From Zancudomyces culisetae (lineage: Eukaryota > Kickxellomycota > Harpellomycetes > Harpellales > Legeriomycetaceae), in assembly GCA_001969505.1 (NCBI GenBank), contig LSSK01000710.1, positions 1 to 39,519 of the forward strand: a DNA stretch of 39,519 nucleotides, given 5' to 3'. The stretch's first letter is position 1, and every line of letters starts with the position of its first letter. Shown piece by piece: positions 9,395-22,449 of the stretch. The notes below the pieces were generated by a model. That model did not search any database and was not told the origin of the DNA. It saw only the letters and a list, made by a program, of their open reading frames with translations. The translations under genes were made by a program, and so were the position numbers.

Positions 9395-12300
9395 TCAAGA
9401 TTCTAACACCTCTCTAACCGCACTGCAAAATGTAGACGCAATATCGGAATAAGATAAGCCTAGATACCCTGAATCGGTAGAGTAAATTCTACAAGTTACA
9501 AATGCATGAACAAAATCTAGTGACACTTTCACTTCTGAAAGTATACAAACACTCTTCGTGTCGGGAAATACAAGTTTAGAGGAGCTATACAGAACATGGA
9601 ACCCTACTGAGCCAGGAGCACTTGGAACCGTACGTTGAGCAACACTGAAAATATTGTTCAGGCCTAATTTACTTCTTGCGTCCTCAAGGGTATTCACACA
9701 AAGCCCAGAGAACACCAAACTACCAGTAGCAGCGTGTCCGTTTGGATTTCTCCAAAACGACAGAAACTCGGTCTGATCGATTTTGTAATCACCAGACAAC
9801 AATATATGCATCGAGTAAACGGTTTGAAAGTAAAATATGCCCAAAGAGCATTTTATCGCTATTTGAAGGTTGTTTATAGGGTCCATTTTCATCACGAACT
9901 GTGAGTCTTGATACAAAGGAACGACTGTCGAAGCGAATGAGCCTGGAAGTAAAGCGTCATCTGGGATCTGCAAGGGAAGTAATGGGAAAATTCCAAAAGA
10001 ATTTTGGTTGATCTGTATAGCAAAACCTGTCAACGTATTTTGAGAACAATTATAGAAATCTAGGTTAAGCTGAATCGTTCCGTCAATATTTCGTTCAAAT
10101 GAGCCGCAAATTTCTAAACCATTTGTTTGACTCGAATCCAAGAATTTTGTTTTCGTAGTTGCAGCAGCGGAGTTAAGGTTGTACTGTGACCCAAGGGAGT
10201 TGGCTCCGGCCAGATTGCTACCTCCGAGTCCCCCTGAATAAGCTTCTCCAAAATTTCCAAAATTTGCATTATAATCCATTGCTGAATTATTTTTATTTGT
10301 TAGTCCACCTCTTTGTTCAGTTTTTTGTTTAGGTTGGGGTTCAAAAGAGCTTAAACTACTAGCACCGTTCAAATTATTTGCAGAATAAAGCATGGGTGTT
10401 TTTGATTGCTCAGTAATTGATACTGTATCTGTAGCACGTTTATTGGCTGTAGCTTCACCAATTAAATTTGCATTTTCCCCATCTGTGTTACAAAAATCGG
10501 TAGCAAAGTTTCTATTGGCTAGGTTTCCAGAACTTGCCAAAGAACGCAATGATGGCTGATAACCACCAACGGTAAATCGTGAGTGACTGGACTGCAAAGT
10601 GCCAAAGATCTTGGTAAGTGGGCCGACATCTTGACCAGCGCTGACAGGTTGTTGGTTCATCATGTTTCTTGAGCTAGAGATAGAGAGAGAGGCTAAGTGG
10701 GTGTCCAGATCTGCCTGAACGGATGATGTTTGAGGTTGGTGGCTTACTGAACTTGAAAAGCGAGCAGTCGAATTCAAACGCAGGTATTCTGGGTGGGAAT
10801 CGTCAAGTTGGGAATAGGACTGTGAGCTTTTTGAGGATAGTGGCGGTTCAGCTGTGTATTCAGAGATGCGTGAGTCATTAGAAGCTTTAGTGGATAGAGA
10901 AAAGGAATTGGACTTGCCAATAGTGGCAGGGAAATCAGCCAAGGCAGAGTACGGGTCGATGTCTTTGTACTCGGTAAGCTCAGGAGAGTGTTCGCTATCT
11001 GGTTCTGCTAAAGAATATATATCATAAGGACTACTTTCAAGTGGCTTGGGCGTTTCGTCTGATGGGTAGTTGAAACTGTATTCAAAGTCCGGCTTTTTGA
11101 ACCTAAAATTGACAATAGCAGATGGGTTTCCAGGTTCGAACTGCTTTATGTTTTTAAACATGACGGTTTGTGGAACTTTATAAACTGTAGAAAGTCTAGA
11201 CACATTTAAAACCAGACTATCCAGCGTTTTATCATCAAAGGAGGTTGATTCAAAAGATTTTGTGTGATATTTAGCAAATACCACCTTTTTCGCCTTTTCG
11301 GGAGAAATAGAGATCAACCTCCAATAAAAAAAGGCCCGGTCTCTGACATCAGGATTATCAATTTGTTCAGTCGCCATCTTCATTACTTTTTGTGCAACCT
11401 TTTCTCCAAAGTCGCGATCAATAATATAGGCCTTGGCCAAAGCTGTAATCAGCGCCAGCTGAACATTTGAAGGCTCATTGAGAAAATTCTCAACGAACCC
11501 GCTAAAATATTTTCCGTACCCTTGTATGACATTAAGATTAGAACCAGTTATCCATAAAGCTGCTGCCTTAGCTTCAGGCTCGGTAAATCCTGAGAATTTT
11601 CCACATACATACTTTATATATCCCCTATACTTACTTGGATATCGGTGTAGCACCAGGCTAAGCGCAATGGTTGCGTACTCGGCAAGCTTGTTGGATTTTT
11701 TTCTAATGGTTTCAATTAGCACTTGTACGCATTCAGTTGATATCAGCTCGTAGTTGACAGCAAGTTTCGCAATACCCAAAATTGCACTCTTCGAGATATC
11801 TGTTTCATGAATATAATCTGCTAATTCCATGAGCACGAGTCTACTATTATCGTCGTTCGCGAGAGTAATAAGTAACTCCAGTTTTTCTTGTTTGACATAG
11901 CTAGGTTCATTAAACTTGATAAAGAACGCATGTATTTGATTGGACATGATATGTGGCCACCTTTGCAATAGCACTTGGATGCTTTTCAAGGTAGTGTATT
12001 GGACCTCGGGCCCTGAGTGTAGTGAAGTAGTCAGTGGTAGGGAAATACTATTACATATACTGATCAGGTACTCTTCGTTGCTTATATATGTCATCAGGTA
12101 ACAAATCAGCCTTATTGTTGCTGATGCTACACCAGTGTTGCTGTGCTGAAGTCGTGATGTGATCTGGTTAATCAGCAATTTTGCATCCTCCTCTGAATTT
12201 ATCGTTACGCACATTAGCGCGTCCAATATTTGAATTTGGTTCCACTCGTTGCACAAAAGTAGCGCAGTCGTTAGTTTTAAGGCTGTATCGATAGTTATGA

Positions 12301-13259
12301 CAAGTTTTGCATCAGAAATGGTTTCTGATAGCTCGATCAGTACTGATATTGCCGCAGCAACAACCTAGTTTATTAGTATTAACTTCTGAGTGAGTATTGT
12401 TGTGCTTACTTTTGTGCTTTTCATTTTTTTTTTAAAAAAAAAAGTAAATAAATGTGTGCCTACCTCTGGGTGCTCATCTGCCAATAACATCTTCAAACTC
12501 TTAAGAAGATCAGGCTCATCATGTAAGTACTCCGAGTTGAATCTGAATACTTTAAGAACCGATATTGCTGATACTTTTCGTACAAAGGGATCCTTATCAG
12601 CTAACGATCTCAGCAAAATTTCAATTAGTGAATAGATAACATTTCGGTCATAAATATAACCCATAGTTCTAATCGCAGTCGCTCTTATCGTCGGATTACG
12701 AGAATTAGCGTCCTTTACAAGTAGAAATTAATAGTTCATGAATGTTAGCTCAACTGTTTTATATATTTATTTCGTTTGGTATGATATTCTAGTCAATAAT
12801 TTTGGGGCTGTACCATGGAACTACATATAATTTGTGCGTTTTTCATAGTACACCGAATAAAAACACAAAATCCATTAACTTACACTTTCTAAATAGTGGA
12901 TCGCCGATTCAGCTAGCTTTGGATAGCTTTTCCCATAATTTATCAGATACAAATATATCATCTTTTTCAAATCCACATCGTCTACATTTAAATATTCCAG
13001 CACTTGCGAGTGCAGCGAAGAAACATCTATCCCTGCTGCCATGTGCTTTATTACTTTTCTTATAGTGTCCTTCTTCTTTGTTATCTTGTTATTTCTACAT
13101 GCCTCCAACTCTACTTTCAATTCTTCAATGTCTAGGTATTTTCAAAAAACAGCGTTTTTTAATTTATTTTTTTTACTTGTAGTAGATTCTCTGTTAACAA
13201 TTATTTTTGTGGGTCAAATTTAATACAAAAAACGTCCACTTACCATTCATGCTCGCCAT
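9395..13259 (-). CDS. Beta-adaptin, large subunit of AP-1/AP-2 clathrin adaptor
   Basis: This subunit pairs with gamma- or alpha-adaptin in the heterotetramer that selects membrane cargo and recruits clathrin at the trans-Golgi/endosome or plasma membrane. Exons: 13244-13259, 12884-13131, 12464-12712 and 9395-12364. Introns are 112, 171 and 99 bp, with donors GTAAGT, GTAAGT and GTAGGC. The spliced product has 1,160 residues. The HEAT-like trunk (1 to about 572) shows the beta1/beta2 signature blocks DLKKMIYLYLINYGKSYP, NPTIRATAIRTMG and GYIYDR. A low-complexity Ser/Asn hinge runs from about 577 to 917, and an appendage (922-1160) begins with IQLNLDFYN. It could be Apl1 (AP-2) or Apl2 (AP-1); the sequence does not decide. 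The hinge is far longer than usual and shows no clathrin box. The junctions restore the family alignment, so the four-exon model is well supported. Confidence 0.95.
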
Positions 13260-14524
13260 ATTTGTCGTATTGATTATATTTAATCATTCAAGCTCACTAG
13301 CTTTATCACTATTAAATGCTTATCTTGGTATTCTTGGATGTATCGATTGTTCGTGAAGCGTTTTTTTATTTTTTAAAAAAGGCAATATACTATCTTGCCT
13401 TTTGTTCAAATATGTTTATTGTCTGTTATGTCTATATTCCGCATACTTTAATGATAAAACGCTTTTGCATCAGCAAAATCGATTCTATCCTAAATGTGCG
13501 AATGAATAATATATTTTCGGGAGGTTTATTTTGTGTCAGCCTTTCTGGTGCAAAATCTAGTTAGCTATATATGCTACTATTGTTACGCCCTATGTTGGTA
13601 TTATAATATTTCCCTGTTAGATAGGCTTGCTCTAATCTTTTTTCTTTCTTTTTCCAAGTCTAATGAAAACAAAAACGGTTTAAAGCAAGACCAAAAGCGA
13701 GTTTCAAGAGTTCAAGCTTTTAACCTACATTATTGGATTGATTCAAATTCCCTTGCGTGAATATTGATTTCATCAGTTTGAACACTAGCACACTAACCAT
13801 TGTAAACCTAATTTTGGTATTTTTACAGGATTTAGAAATCAACATGAATTCCCGCTTTTTTTAACACGTTTTTAGTGGTATAGTCAGCAAAATAAAAATA
13901 AACGAGCTATAAAAAATCACCATTAAAAAATGAATGCAAAACAAGTTATCGTGATTAAAATTTCTACACAACAGTCAATAGCAAACACCCACAAACAAAA
14001 GAATTTGCTTGCAATTACCAAAAATACATACCACAAAGAGAATCAAGTATACGTTTTCATTACTAAACTAAGCTTAATGAACATTTTTCGTTGGATGTCA
14101 GTACATTTTGTCCTAGTAATTTGCCGATTTTTGGGAAACAGGTTTTAGGTTTAGAGCCAGTACCATAAAACCGAATAGGTTCTAGGATATCCAGCACAAT
14201 TTAGCATTCTTTTTCTCAAACAAAAGTCATATTTTGATTTTTATTCACCTTAACTTTATGTAGAAACATTCACAAAAATCCTAATGAATATGAGTATATG
14301 ATGTAGCTGGCTAAGCTGCAATAAAGAGGATAAGTTCCATCAAATCAATTTTTTGGATTTACAGTACGATAAACATAATAACAGATGCCATTTATTTAAC
14401 GATTGTTGGAGGGGCAAGCCTAGGTATTTAAAATGGTAATAGGGCTGAAAAAAAAATAAAGCCAAACGTCGATAAAGTAGTGTATGCTAAGCTTGGGTAA
14501 AAGGCACATATTCAGAATAAAGAA
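13260..14524. other. Spacer between PP2C and beta-adaptin genes
   Basis: 1.26 kb of AT-rich DNA with only short, unrecognisable frames. It holds the beta-adaptin promoter side (near 13260-13600) and the PP2C 3' flank, which has a minus-strand AATAAA at 14391-14396, 129 bp past the PP2C stop. No other feature seen. Confidence 0.6.
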
Positions 14525-16582
14525 TTAGTCTAGTTTTTTTGACTCGGGTATGCTCAAGTCAGTGGGTTCAGAAGCATCAGAGGACAATGCTGTATCAGAA
14601 GTAGGAGTTGGGGCAGAGTCGACCGTACCATCCATGGGAGCAGCATCCAAAATGTCCTTTGGTAGGTCTTTTGTAGCATTACCCATTGCGATTTCTGAAC
14701 CGCCACTTGGTGTGGTATCCAAGGTTTGTGTTGGCGTGTTTTCTGACTTCTGAGGAAGCGTTTTTTTTGGCAATTCACCAGAGACTTCGTTAGAAGGTTC
14801 GCTCTCGGAAGGGTTTAAAGAAGCTTCAGAGAAAGATCCATGCTCCGATGAACCCACGCCTGCTTCATAGCGTTGCTTTACTGACTGGTACCATTCGTCA
14901 GATGTCTTTCCACCCAAAATAGCGACAATAACCACAGTCATATTGTCGCAGCCTATACCGCCGAGTCCAGTATCCTTTGCCAAACAGTCCATCATTAGAT
15001 TCTCGCATATTTCTGGGAGCTTTAGACCCCTTGCGATGCTGCAACTAATGTAGGAAATCACCTGCTGGTTACTCATACAATCCCAGATACCTATTTAAAG
15101 TTAAAATTATTGCCATAAAGTATGCTCAACAACCTCTTATCTGGTGAACCTATAAACATTGGTAAAATTTAATTTGGCAAGAAATGTTTACCATCGCATG
15201 CTAAAACCAGAAATTCGTCGCCCTCCTGTAGGTTGTGCTGTATAACATCGGGATATGCTAGTAATACATAGTGACAGAAAAATAAAGCAAGGGCTGACAT
15301 AGGATTTTTTATATAGAGAAAGTCCGAATTTTGAACTCATCGCTTACCTGTAACTACCTGTTTTTCTGGGGTAAGATTGGAATTCTTTTTAAAGTCGAAA
15401 TCACCCAGTGCCCTTGACAATGCAAGATTTCCTATTTACCATAGTTATCCACCCCTCCATAAATAATCTAGGATTGTATATATGCAAAAGGAATGACAAA
15501 AAAAAAGATAGAGTCCAAATTACCGTTAACCCTATTAAATTCTACAAATCCGCCTCCTTCAATAATTCTCCTGTATTCGTCTATTTTTTAATCATTATAA
15601 AATGCGTTAGATCGTGGTGTTAAACGTCAAGTAAGCTAGTTCGTTTAAACCTAGCCCAGAAAATAAAGCGCCAATATCATATCGATAACTTTCTAAATCT
15701 ACCTTGATTATTGGGTTTATGATCAAATGAAAGCTCCTTATTAGCTCCTGATGTACTTAAAATACAACGCGAGTCTCCAGCATTCCCCTAATATACGAAA
15801 TTAATAGATATATGTTGTGATTGATGTTTAATATTCTAGATATAACTCACGCAGCTATCCATTAAATTTTTTTTAGCTTTAATCGATTATAAAAAGGATA
15901 AGCATAGTTTACGCAATAAATCGTGCCGTCGGGTGTAATTAACACACACACTGCTGTACATCCAGACGATTCCCGCTTAAAGACGTTCTCTAATCGTTAT
16001 ATTTCAGTTATAACTTTGACTTTATTACAAAAAAAAAGTTTTAGCCTGAGATTCCTAATGTTTCTACACTCACTTTTTCTAAAAGTCTCATCTGCATTCA
16101 AAAATCCTTTTTTAATTGCTTGTTCGTAATTTCCTTCGGAAAAGCTCTCTGTTGCCAAAATATGTTTGTGTAATTCATCGCCCGCAAATATCGCTGCGTT
16201 TTTCCCTATATTTCATTGTTTTCGTTTAATAGTTGATTGTTCAACATCCGCCTCATTTAAAATACTTGTCAAGATTATAAAATACCTCCATGCCCATCGA
16301 AAACAGCAAAAAATGCTATTTCTGAATCCGGATCTATTTTCAAAAGCGTTGTATGTGCGTCCTCCATCCCTATTGTTTTCACCATTACATATATTCATTT
16401 ATAGTAAATTCAACCGTTTATGTGCTCAGATCTTCAAAGTAAAATTATATGGAATTGAGATTTGAAGCTGGGAACTTACTAATTCGCCATCCCTGCATGG
16501 ATGAAGCACCGTACATGAATCTATTATCTCCTCCCTGAGAGGTTTCTTTTTCTGTGAGGGGCTCCGAAAGTGTCTGTCCCAT
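14525..16582 (-). CDS. PTC2: Protein phosphatase 2C (PPM family, Ptc2/Ptc3-like), nine exons
   Basis: A metal-dependent Ser/Thr phosphatase; yeast relatives dephosphorylate stress-MAPK and checkpoint targets. Exons: 16480-16582, 16286-16369, 16074-16205, 15913-15989, 15703-15787, 15524-15580, 15348-15431, 15192-15257 and 14525-15090. The eight introns are 80-125 bp. The product has 417 residues. It starts [15 protein letters not shown], the Ptc2/Ptc3 N-terminus. Motifs run in order: GWRIRMEDAH (phosphate-binding R33; metal ligands E37, D38), VFDGHGG (D59, G60), SGCTAV, GNAGDSR (133-139), [27 protein letters not shown] (D233) and IGCDNMTVV (D278, N279). All metal-binding acids are present. The final 120 or so residues are an acidic Ser/Thr/Pro tail, probably regulatory. 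Position 35 is Arg where Ser is usual in Ptc2. PTC2 versus PTC3 cannot be separated. Confidence 0.95.
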
Positions 16583-17985
16583 TCTCTATGTGTCTATAAT
16601 TCCAAATCCGACTAAAATGCTGGTAAACAAAATTAAATTTTACTTTTTTTTTTTTGATGCTAGTGGGTTTAACCGGAAGATTTATATCTAGTCTTGATAT
16701 TTTTTTTTTCTTATAAAGAGTGTTTGTCAGTTTTGTACTTTAATCCTACAATACGTGGCAACGAAAAAAAAATTACATCTTTTTAGGTCTGGCAATTGTT
16801 CAGCCTGTTTATACTAGATGAATGGTTTTTTTAATGCTTGGCCAATCCGCGACATTATTTAGACTCAATGTCGGTAACATTGACATTCTGTATTGGATTT
16901 TTCACACCGTTCCAGATGCTGCAAAGCTGAAAACAATCTTCATTCAATAAATCCAACACACCTGGGCCACCCTGAGCCTATTTTGAGTCTATTTCTGTAA
17001 ACTCGTCGTTTCACTTTCCATATATGATATATGATATTTAGATTTACTTTTTATTCCCGGACTCAAGCTTTCTTTTTAGAACATCAATGATATTTGCTTT
17101 ATTTTACTCTCAACTCCTGCTACTCTGTTATTGTGAACTAATTTTGGTTCTGTGTAGGCAACTAGTGGTTATCACATGATAAATACGGAATATTTTACTT
17201 TTTAATACATCTTGTGGTATTATTGGCGGGTGTTATTGCCTACATGCTCACTAGTGAAATAAAAAGTAAATGATGCTAGTATACCCACATAGCCAACAAG
17301 CCATCTTTGGTCATCAAAAATAGTAGAAATGCTTGGGGTTTCCAGATGATCTTAGAATCTACTAATAAAACACCCCCATGGGTGGTTTACATTTCGGTAA
17401 TCAAGGGAATTTTAGACCTATACTGGTATCTACTACATCTTGATAAAATAGGCGTAAAAAAGATACTTGTACACTAAAAATACTATGAGAAGAAGGTAAT
17501 AACGTTTCGTTTCTGTTCTTTTGAGTATGAGATACTTATTTTTGAAGTAGATTAATTCACATTCTGATCTTCACAACCTGATACAAGAGTTATGTGAAAT
17601 GTTTAGCTAATACGTGTCGAAGTCTATTAAAATAAACAAACAGTTTTAGTAGTAAAGCTAGGCCTTTTTTTTCAACAAAAAACTGAAGCTGTTATATAAA
17701 ATTTACAAAGAGGTTTGTGATGGGGAGGGGGGTGTTGTAGCCAAGTAAATATACTTTCATCTCCTCGAGCTACGCAAATACTCGTATGATGGGTAGAGGT
17801 TTATGATATTAAAAAAATATGTTTATTAATAGTTACGTTGTTGAAATGTTGTTAGATAATTTTAGTACAAAGCATACATAAAACAGTAAGTGTAATAATA
17901 GTAGTAATAGTAATAGTAATAGTAATAGTAATAGTAATAGTAATAGTAATAGTAATAACGATAAAGTGTGTCTTATACAATAAAG
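16583..17985. other. Spacer between BI-1 family and PP2C genes
   Basis: 1.4 kb with no convincing gene. It should carry the PP2C promoter near 16583-16900 and the 3' end of the BI-1 gene near 17800-17985, including a minus-strand AATAAA at 17822-17827 and the hexamer repeat at 17905-17957. Confidence 0.55.
17905..17957. repeat. (TAATAG)n microsatellite, about 8.8 copies
   Basis: Eight perfect copies of TAATAG and a five-base ninth copy, only 29 bp past the BI-1-family stop. The transcript would carry a CUAUUA repeat in its 3' UTR. It does not code. Confidence 0.95.
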
Positions 17986-19020
17986 TTATTCCCTATCCTT
18001 TCTCGACTTCTTACGGTTCCTCTCTTCTTCATTTTTGCTAAGAACCTTCAAAATTTGCATAAACAAGTTCAAAACATCCAAGTAGAGGCTCATACTAGCA
18101 ATCACGTACTGATCGGGTCTATATCGATACAAGATGTTTGAGGTATCGTACACAATATACCCACTGAATATTAAAAGTGCTGCAAAGGATTTTATAAATT
18201 CCAGCGAGTCACTAAATGGAAGGAACATTTGCACAGCACCAAAAAACACAAGTCCGTATAAACCGAGTGACAATATTGACCCAAGCTCAGAGAAATCGCG
18301 GCGCGATTGAAAAGTGTACATCGTTAATCCAATAAATGCACCAACAGTAAGTATAGCTGCTCTATAAACTAGAATTGAAGACAGAAAAGATATTGTTGTG
18401 CCCAAAGTAAGAGCTTCAAAAAATGTAAACGAAGAGAGCAGAATTAGATTTTTGGGATGTGAATCCTTGAAGTAGAAAAGTGCAAACATCGAAATCAAGC
18501 TTCCGAAAAGTCCAACAGCCATCACTTGGTTTATGCTAAAAACAAATTATAAGTATTTTATATACATTTTAATATATGGTCTTTATCCACAAAAATATAA
18601 TTAAATAATACCCACAAATTTAATAGTAGAAACAACTTACTTCCAGTATATCCATAATCTGATACTGTTATTATTTGAGATTGCACCCGCGACTAGAGTG
18701 GTAAGAAAGATTTGGGAGAGGAGGATTGTGTAGACTTTCCTTACAAATTCTATATAATACATTTGAAATGTCAGTACATTAACTGTATCCACAGAAGCGA
18801 TGTTGACCTTTAATTATGTAAATCTAGTAAAAATAAAAATAGATGTATACTTACGCATTCGAACGTCAAGACCAAAACCGTGAACTGAGCCTTGTGTAGG
18901 AATGTGTGAGGTGCTTTTTGAAAACCAATCACCGCCATTGAAAAAGGATTCGTTGTTTTTTTCAGGAAAAGCTGCACGAGAGTGTCTGTTTCTCGGGTAG
19001 TACTGTTCTTGGCTGTACAT
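17986..19020 (-). CDS. BXI1: BAX-inhibitor-1 / TMBIM family membrane protein
   Basis: Members of this family are seven-helix ER, Golgi or vacuolar membrane proteins that leak calcium and modulate stress-induced death; the yeast member is Bxi1/Ybh3. Exons: 18855-19020, 18641-18749 and 17986-18535; both introns are 105 bp with GTAAGT donors and TAG acceptors. The product has 274 residues. Exon 1 gives a polar N-terminus ending LDVRM. The first junction restores VRMQFVRKVYTILLSQ, the family's opening motif, and the second restores YWNINQVMAVG. Multiple hydrophobic helices follow, then FSGYIVYDTSNI and SLYLDVLNLFMQIL. D222 and D245 match the aspartate pair that gates the bacterial homologue YetJ. 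The end is a basic, hydrophilic tail (about 259-274). A (TAATAG)n repeat lies just downstream. Confidence 0.95.
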
Positions 19021-22000
19021 CTTTACTTTGTCTGTTTATTTTTTTTAGTTGCTTGTTTTTAGTTGTTGTTTTAGTTGTTGTTTTTCGTTGAATGATCCCG
19101 CTTAAATGTTTTAAAAACTCAATAATATAGGTAGATTTATTGAGGAATTGGAATGGGTTGATCAAGATATATGCTGTATATGTCCGTTAATTCAGTTAGC
19201 AATAAAAAGGACAAGCATAGTGGAAATGTGTGGGCATTTATACATTTCTATTCCTGCGATTTGTCAGAATTCCATGCTTGGCCATTTCATTTGTCTATAC
19301 ATAATCACAAATTTTCACAAAGCCTGTGTATTATTGAGCTGTGAGAGTTGGAGCAAAGTAATGGTGGAGGAAAATAATGAGAAATTATCCAGAACATACT
19401 TTTTCAATTCTTGGGCATCCAATAAATGAATAGAAGATGCTTTCATGTTAGCGAATAAAAAATTGGCGAATGGAGGTATTTTTTTGATTTTTTGTGAACA
19501 AAAAAAATCTGGATTGAAAGCCCAGGAAAGTTACAAAACTCAAAAAGCCAAGGGCGAATTTGTTTTGATTATGGAAAAATGCTTGAGTGCTTATGGAACT
19601 GTGGGATATATTTCTTGAAAGGAGCAAAGGAATGATGTGGAAAAGTGTGGAAAGGTGTGGAAAAATGTCAAAAAATAATTGCAACTGGAGCGTCTAAGTG
19701 AATATATGATATTAAAGTTGTTTAGACTTGATCTAGTATGTTCTAAAATGAGTTCAGATGGCAACTTATAACAGCAAATGCTAAATGTTTACACTCATGC
19801 AATGCCAGCCAGCACTTGTTGTTTTCGTCACTAGTTCTAGTGTAAATACTTTTGACTAGCTTACTAATGTAAAACCGCCTTGTGCTTGTGTTAAAAATTT
19901 AGGTCTATATTTAGCTCAATAAGCCAAAAGGTTTTACTGTTTTATTTTTTTTAAAAAAAGCACACCATTTACATCTAGAATATAGAGGAGAAATACTCAA
20001 GACCTCGCCATAACGCTCCATATATCTCTCTGCTAATGGAATACAGTAAATGGTTGTACAAAATATTAAGCCGATATATGGCGTGGATGTTTTTGTATTT
20101 TCAGCGTTAATTTTAGTCCATCAGTCATTTGAAGATTTACTATTGACTTGTGTTGAAGTAAGATGGTGTAACGTTATATCCGTTAAGTAAAATCCCTTGT
20201 TTTCTTAACCTTTAGGAGCAATCTTGTATACAGCTTGAGTTAATGGCACGATGTAGAGCGTAGAATGAGGCTAAATACGAGGATTATATAAGGCTTGCTT
20301 TTACTAGATGACGATAGGGGAAATTAGTATTAGTTTGGAACACAGCAGGTTGCAATGGGTGCTATGCAAGGGGAAATGCGTCAATTAGGTAAACAGCGTA
20401 ACGTTTTCTGTGTGTTCGAGTGTATTATGCGAGTCTAGTAGATCGTTGTAGGGCAATACATCAATTTTCTTGTGTTTCTACAAGTAGACCAGTAGTTCGT
20501 ACTCAGACATTGCATATATTTTTATTTTGCTCTTTTAAGTTGAGTAAGATTTCGTTTTTAATCCATTGATAATGTAATTTATTAAATAAAATACTGTTGA
20601 CATCTTGGTGATCTATTTTTTTTTCTGGATGGGAGTAGGGGGTGGGAGTGATGAGAAGTGAGGTGAGGTGAGGTAAAACGTGAGATGAGGTGGTAGACTA
20701 ATAAGTCATGAGGGAAGGTAAAAAATCTGCAAGGTAAATGTAAACGTAACGTATAAAGTAAAAAGTTATGAGAAATAAAGTTTGTAAAATGGGGCTATTA
20801 AAGGATGCAAAGATAATTAATTAATATGTACACTAACTATAAGAGCTTTAAATGTTTAGACCATAAATGTATAGTTGGAAGCAACTTGTAGTTGAATTTA
20901 TCTAAGCAAGATATATAAAAAAATAGTCGGAATATATAGTACAACTAAGAGTAAAACGAAAGTGAAAGTGAAAATGAAAGGGAGGTGATGAAAAACTCGG
21001 AAGTGATGACCTTTTTGATTTGCGAATACTAATTAGAGACAATTTGCTAATTTATGACTACAAAATGACAGCTTGTAATTCGGAAAATTATGTGGCCTTT
21101 TTTCTCTTCTTGTTTCCTTGATTTGCTCATCTATATTGTTTTTTGATATAATGTAAATAAATAAGTGGAAAGAATATGGGTATAGGTATTTCTTAGAGAT
21201 AGTGGACCAATCTGGTTGAAAGTGTTTCATCATAAAAGTACTAGACAAATGAATTTGACAAATAAATGGAAACACCAGGTCATTTATTACCTATCCACAT
21301 CTATCTACCTTTCTCTCACCCCTCCTTACCCAAAAATAGTCGTTTTAATATTGGGTTCTAATAGCTTGCAAATCGATATAATCTTTCCTTCAAAACATAA
21401 TCTATTAATGCTTCTTGATCGATAAAACCGGGTTGATAGTCTGAATGACAAGGTAGAGATATACGCAAGATATTTCTATCTTCTTTGCATGCTCTTGGTT
21501 AAATAAATATCCACACTTTGCTCTATAAATAATAGTGGGTGGTGATGGATGGATGTAGTAGCATTAGTATTGCAGTAAAAAATAGGTGAATGCAAAAGGT
21601 GTCTAGAATGTACCATCAAAATTAACCAAAAATGCAAGGTCAATATTGTGTAATAGTGTAACATTTGATTACACAGTTTCTTTTATTGACGTTTTTCTGG
21701 AGCGTTAAATAAAAATGTGTTCTACAAGTGTCGAGGAAACTATTGTTACAGTTATTAGTAAAAAACAGAAAAAACAGAAAAAACAATAATGGGTATTTAA
21801 TTAATGGCATTTGCATGAATTTATAATTCAAATATAAAGAAAAGATGAATCAGGTGCAGTTTAATGGCACTAAAAGTCAGTTTTTTTATTTTCCATTTTT
21901 ATTAAAACAAAATGATGGGGTTGGGTGGAGGGGAGAGAGGAAAAGAAGCAGGTTTATAGGTACTCATGACTATCTCTTGTACTTTTCTTATTGTCCTTGA

Positions 22001-22410
22001 TATATGGAGGTATATTGGTGTTATAATTATTATTATGTTTTTTATTCGCTGATAAAACGAAAAGTCTTATATTTCACCTTTGTCAAGTTCCTTTGTTCTT
22101 TTGTTACTTTTTTCATACTCATACTCATATCATACTCACGATTCATAATTCATAATTCAATAAGCGATAAAGTAAAGCCTGCAAATGCTAATGCTTGTTA
22201 ATATGAAAGTGAATTAAAAGATGAAGACAGCGAAAAAGAAAAAAGCGAAACTAGCAAGTAAAAAGTGCAAAAAAAAAAGTGTAAAGAGAAAGACAAACTT
22301 AGGCCCAATTATTGTTGATGTTTGTTTGTTTATTTAGTATTATGTATTACGCTTATTTTTATTATCCCTTTTTATCAATAAATGAAAGCTCAAGACGCAA
22401 GAAAATGACT

Positions 22411-22440
22411 GGGGTTGTTGGGGGGGGGAAGGGGAAGGGG
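22411..22440 (+). other. Four-tract G-rich element upstream of TSC2 (candidate G-quadruplex)
   Basis: Runs of 4, 9, 4 and 4 G are separated by loops of 5, 2 and 2 bases on the TSC2 coding strand, about 465 bp upstream of its ATG. This satisfies the usual four-tract quadruplex pattern. A role in TSC2 expression is inference. Confidence 0.6.
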
Positions 22441-22449
22441 TAAGTTTGG

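Noticed and set aside
16855-16926. Possible terminal exon of a small minus-strand gene (24 codons after a CAG acceptor)
   Set aside because: Reads as LCSIWNGVKNPIQNV and so on to a stop, but the upstream frame choice is ambiguous, no start exon or family could be established, and 24 open codons can occur by chance.
19148-19429. 93-codon open frame in the divergent spacer
   Set aside because: No family resemblance and no sign of coding composition; likely chance.
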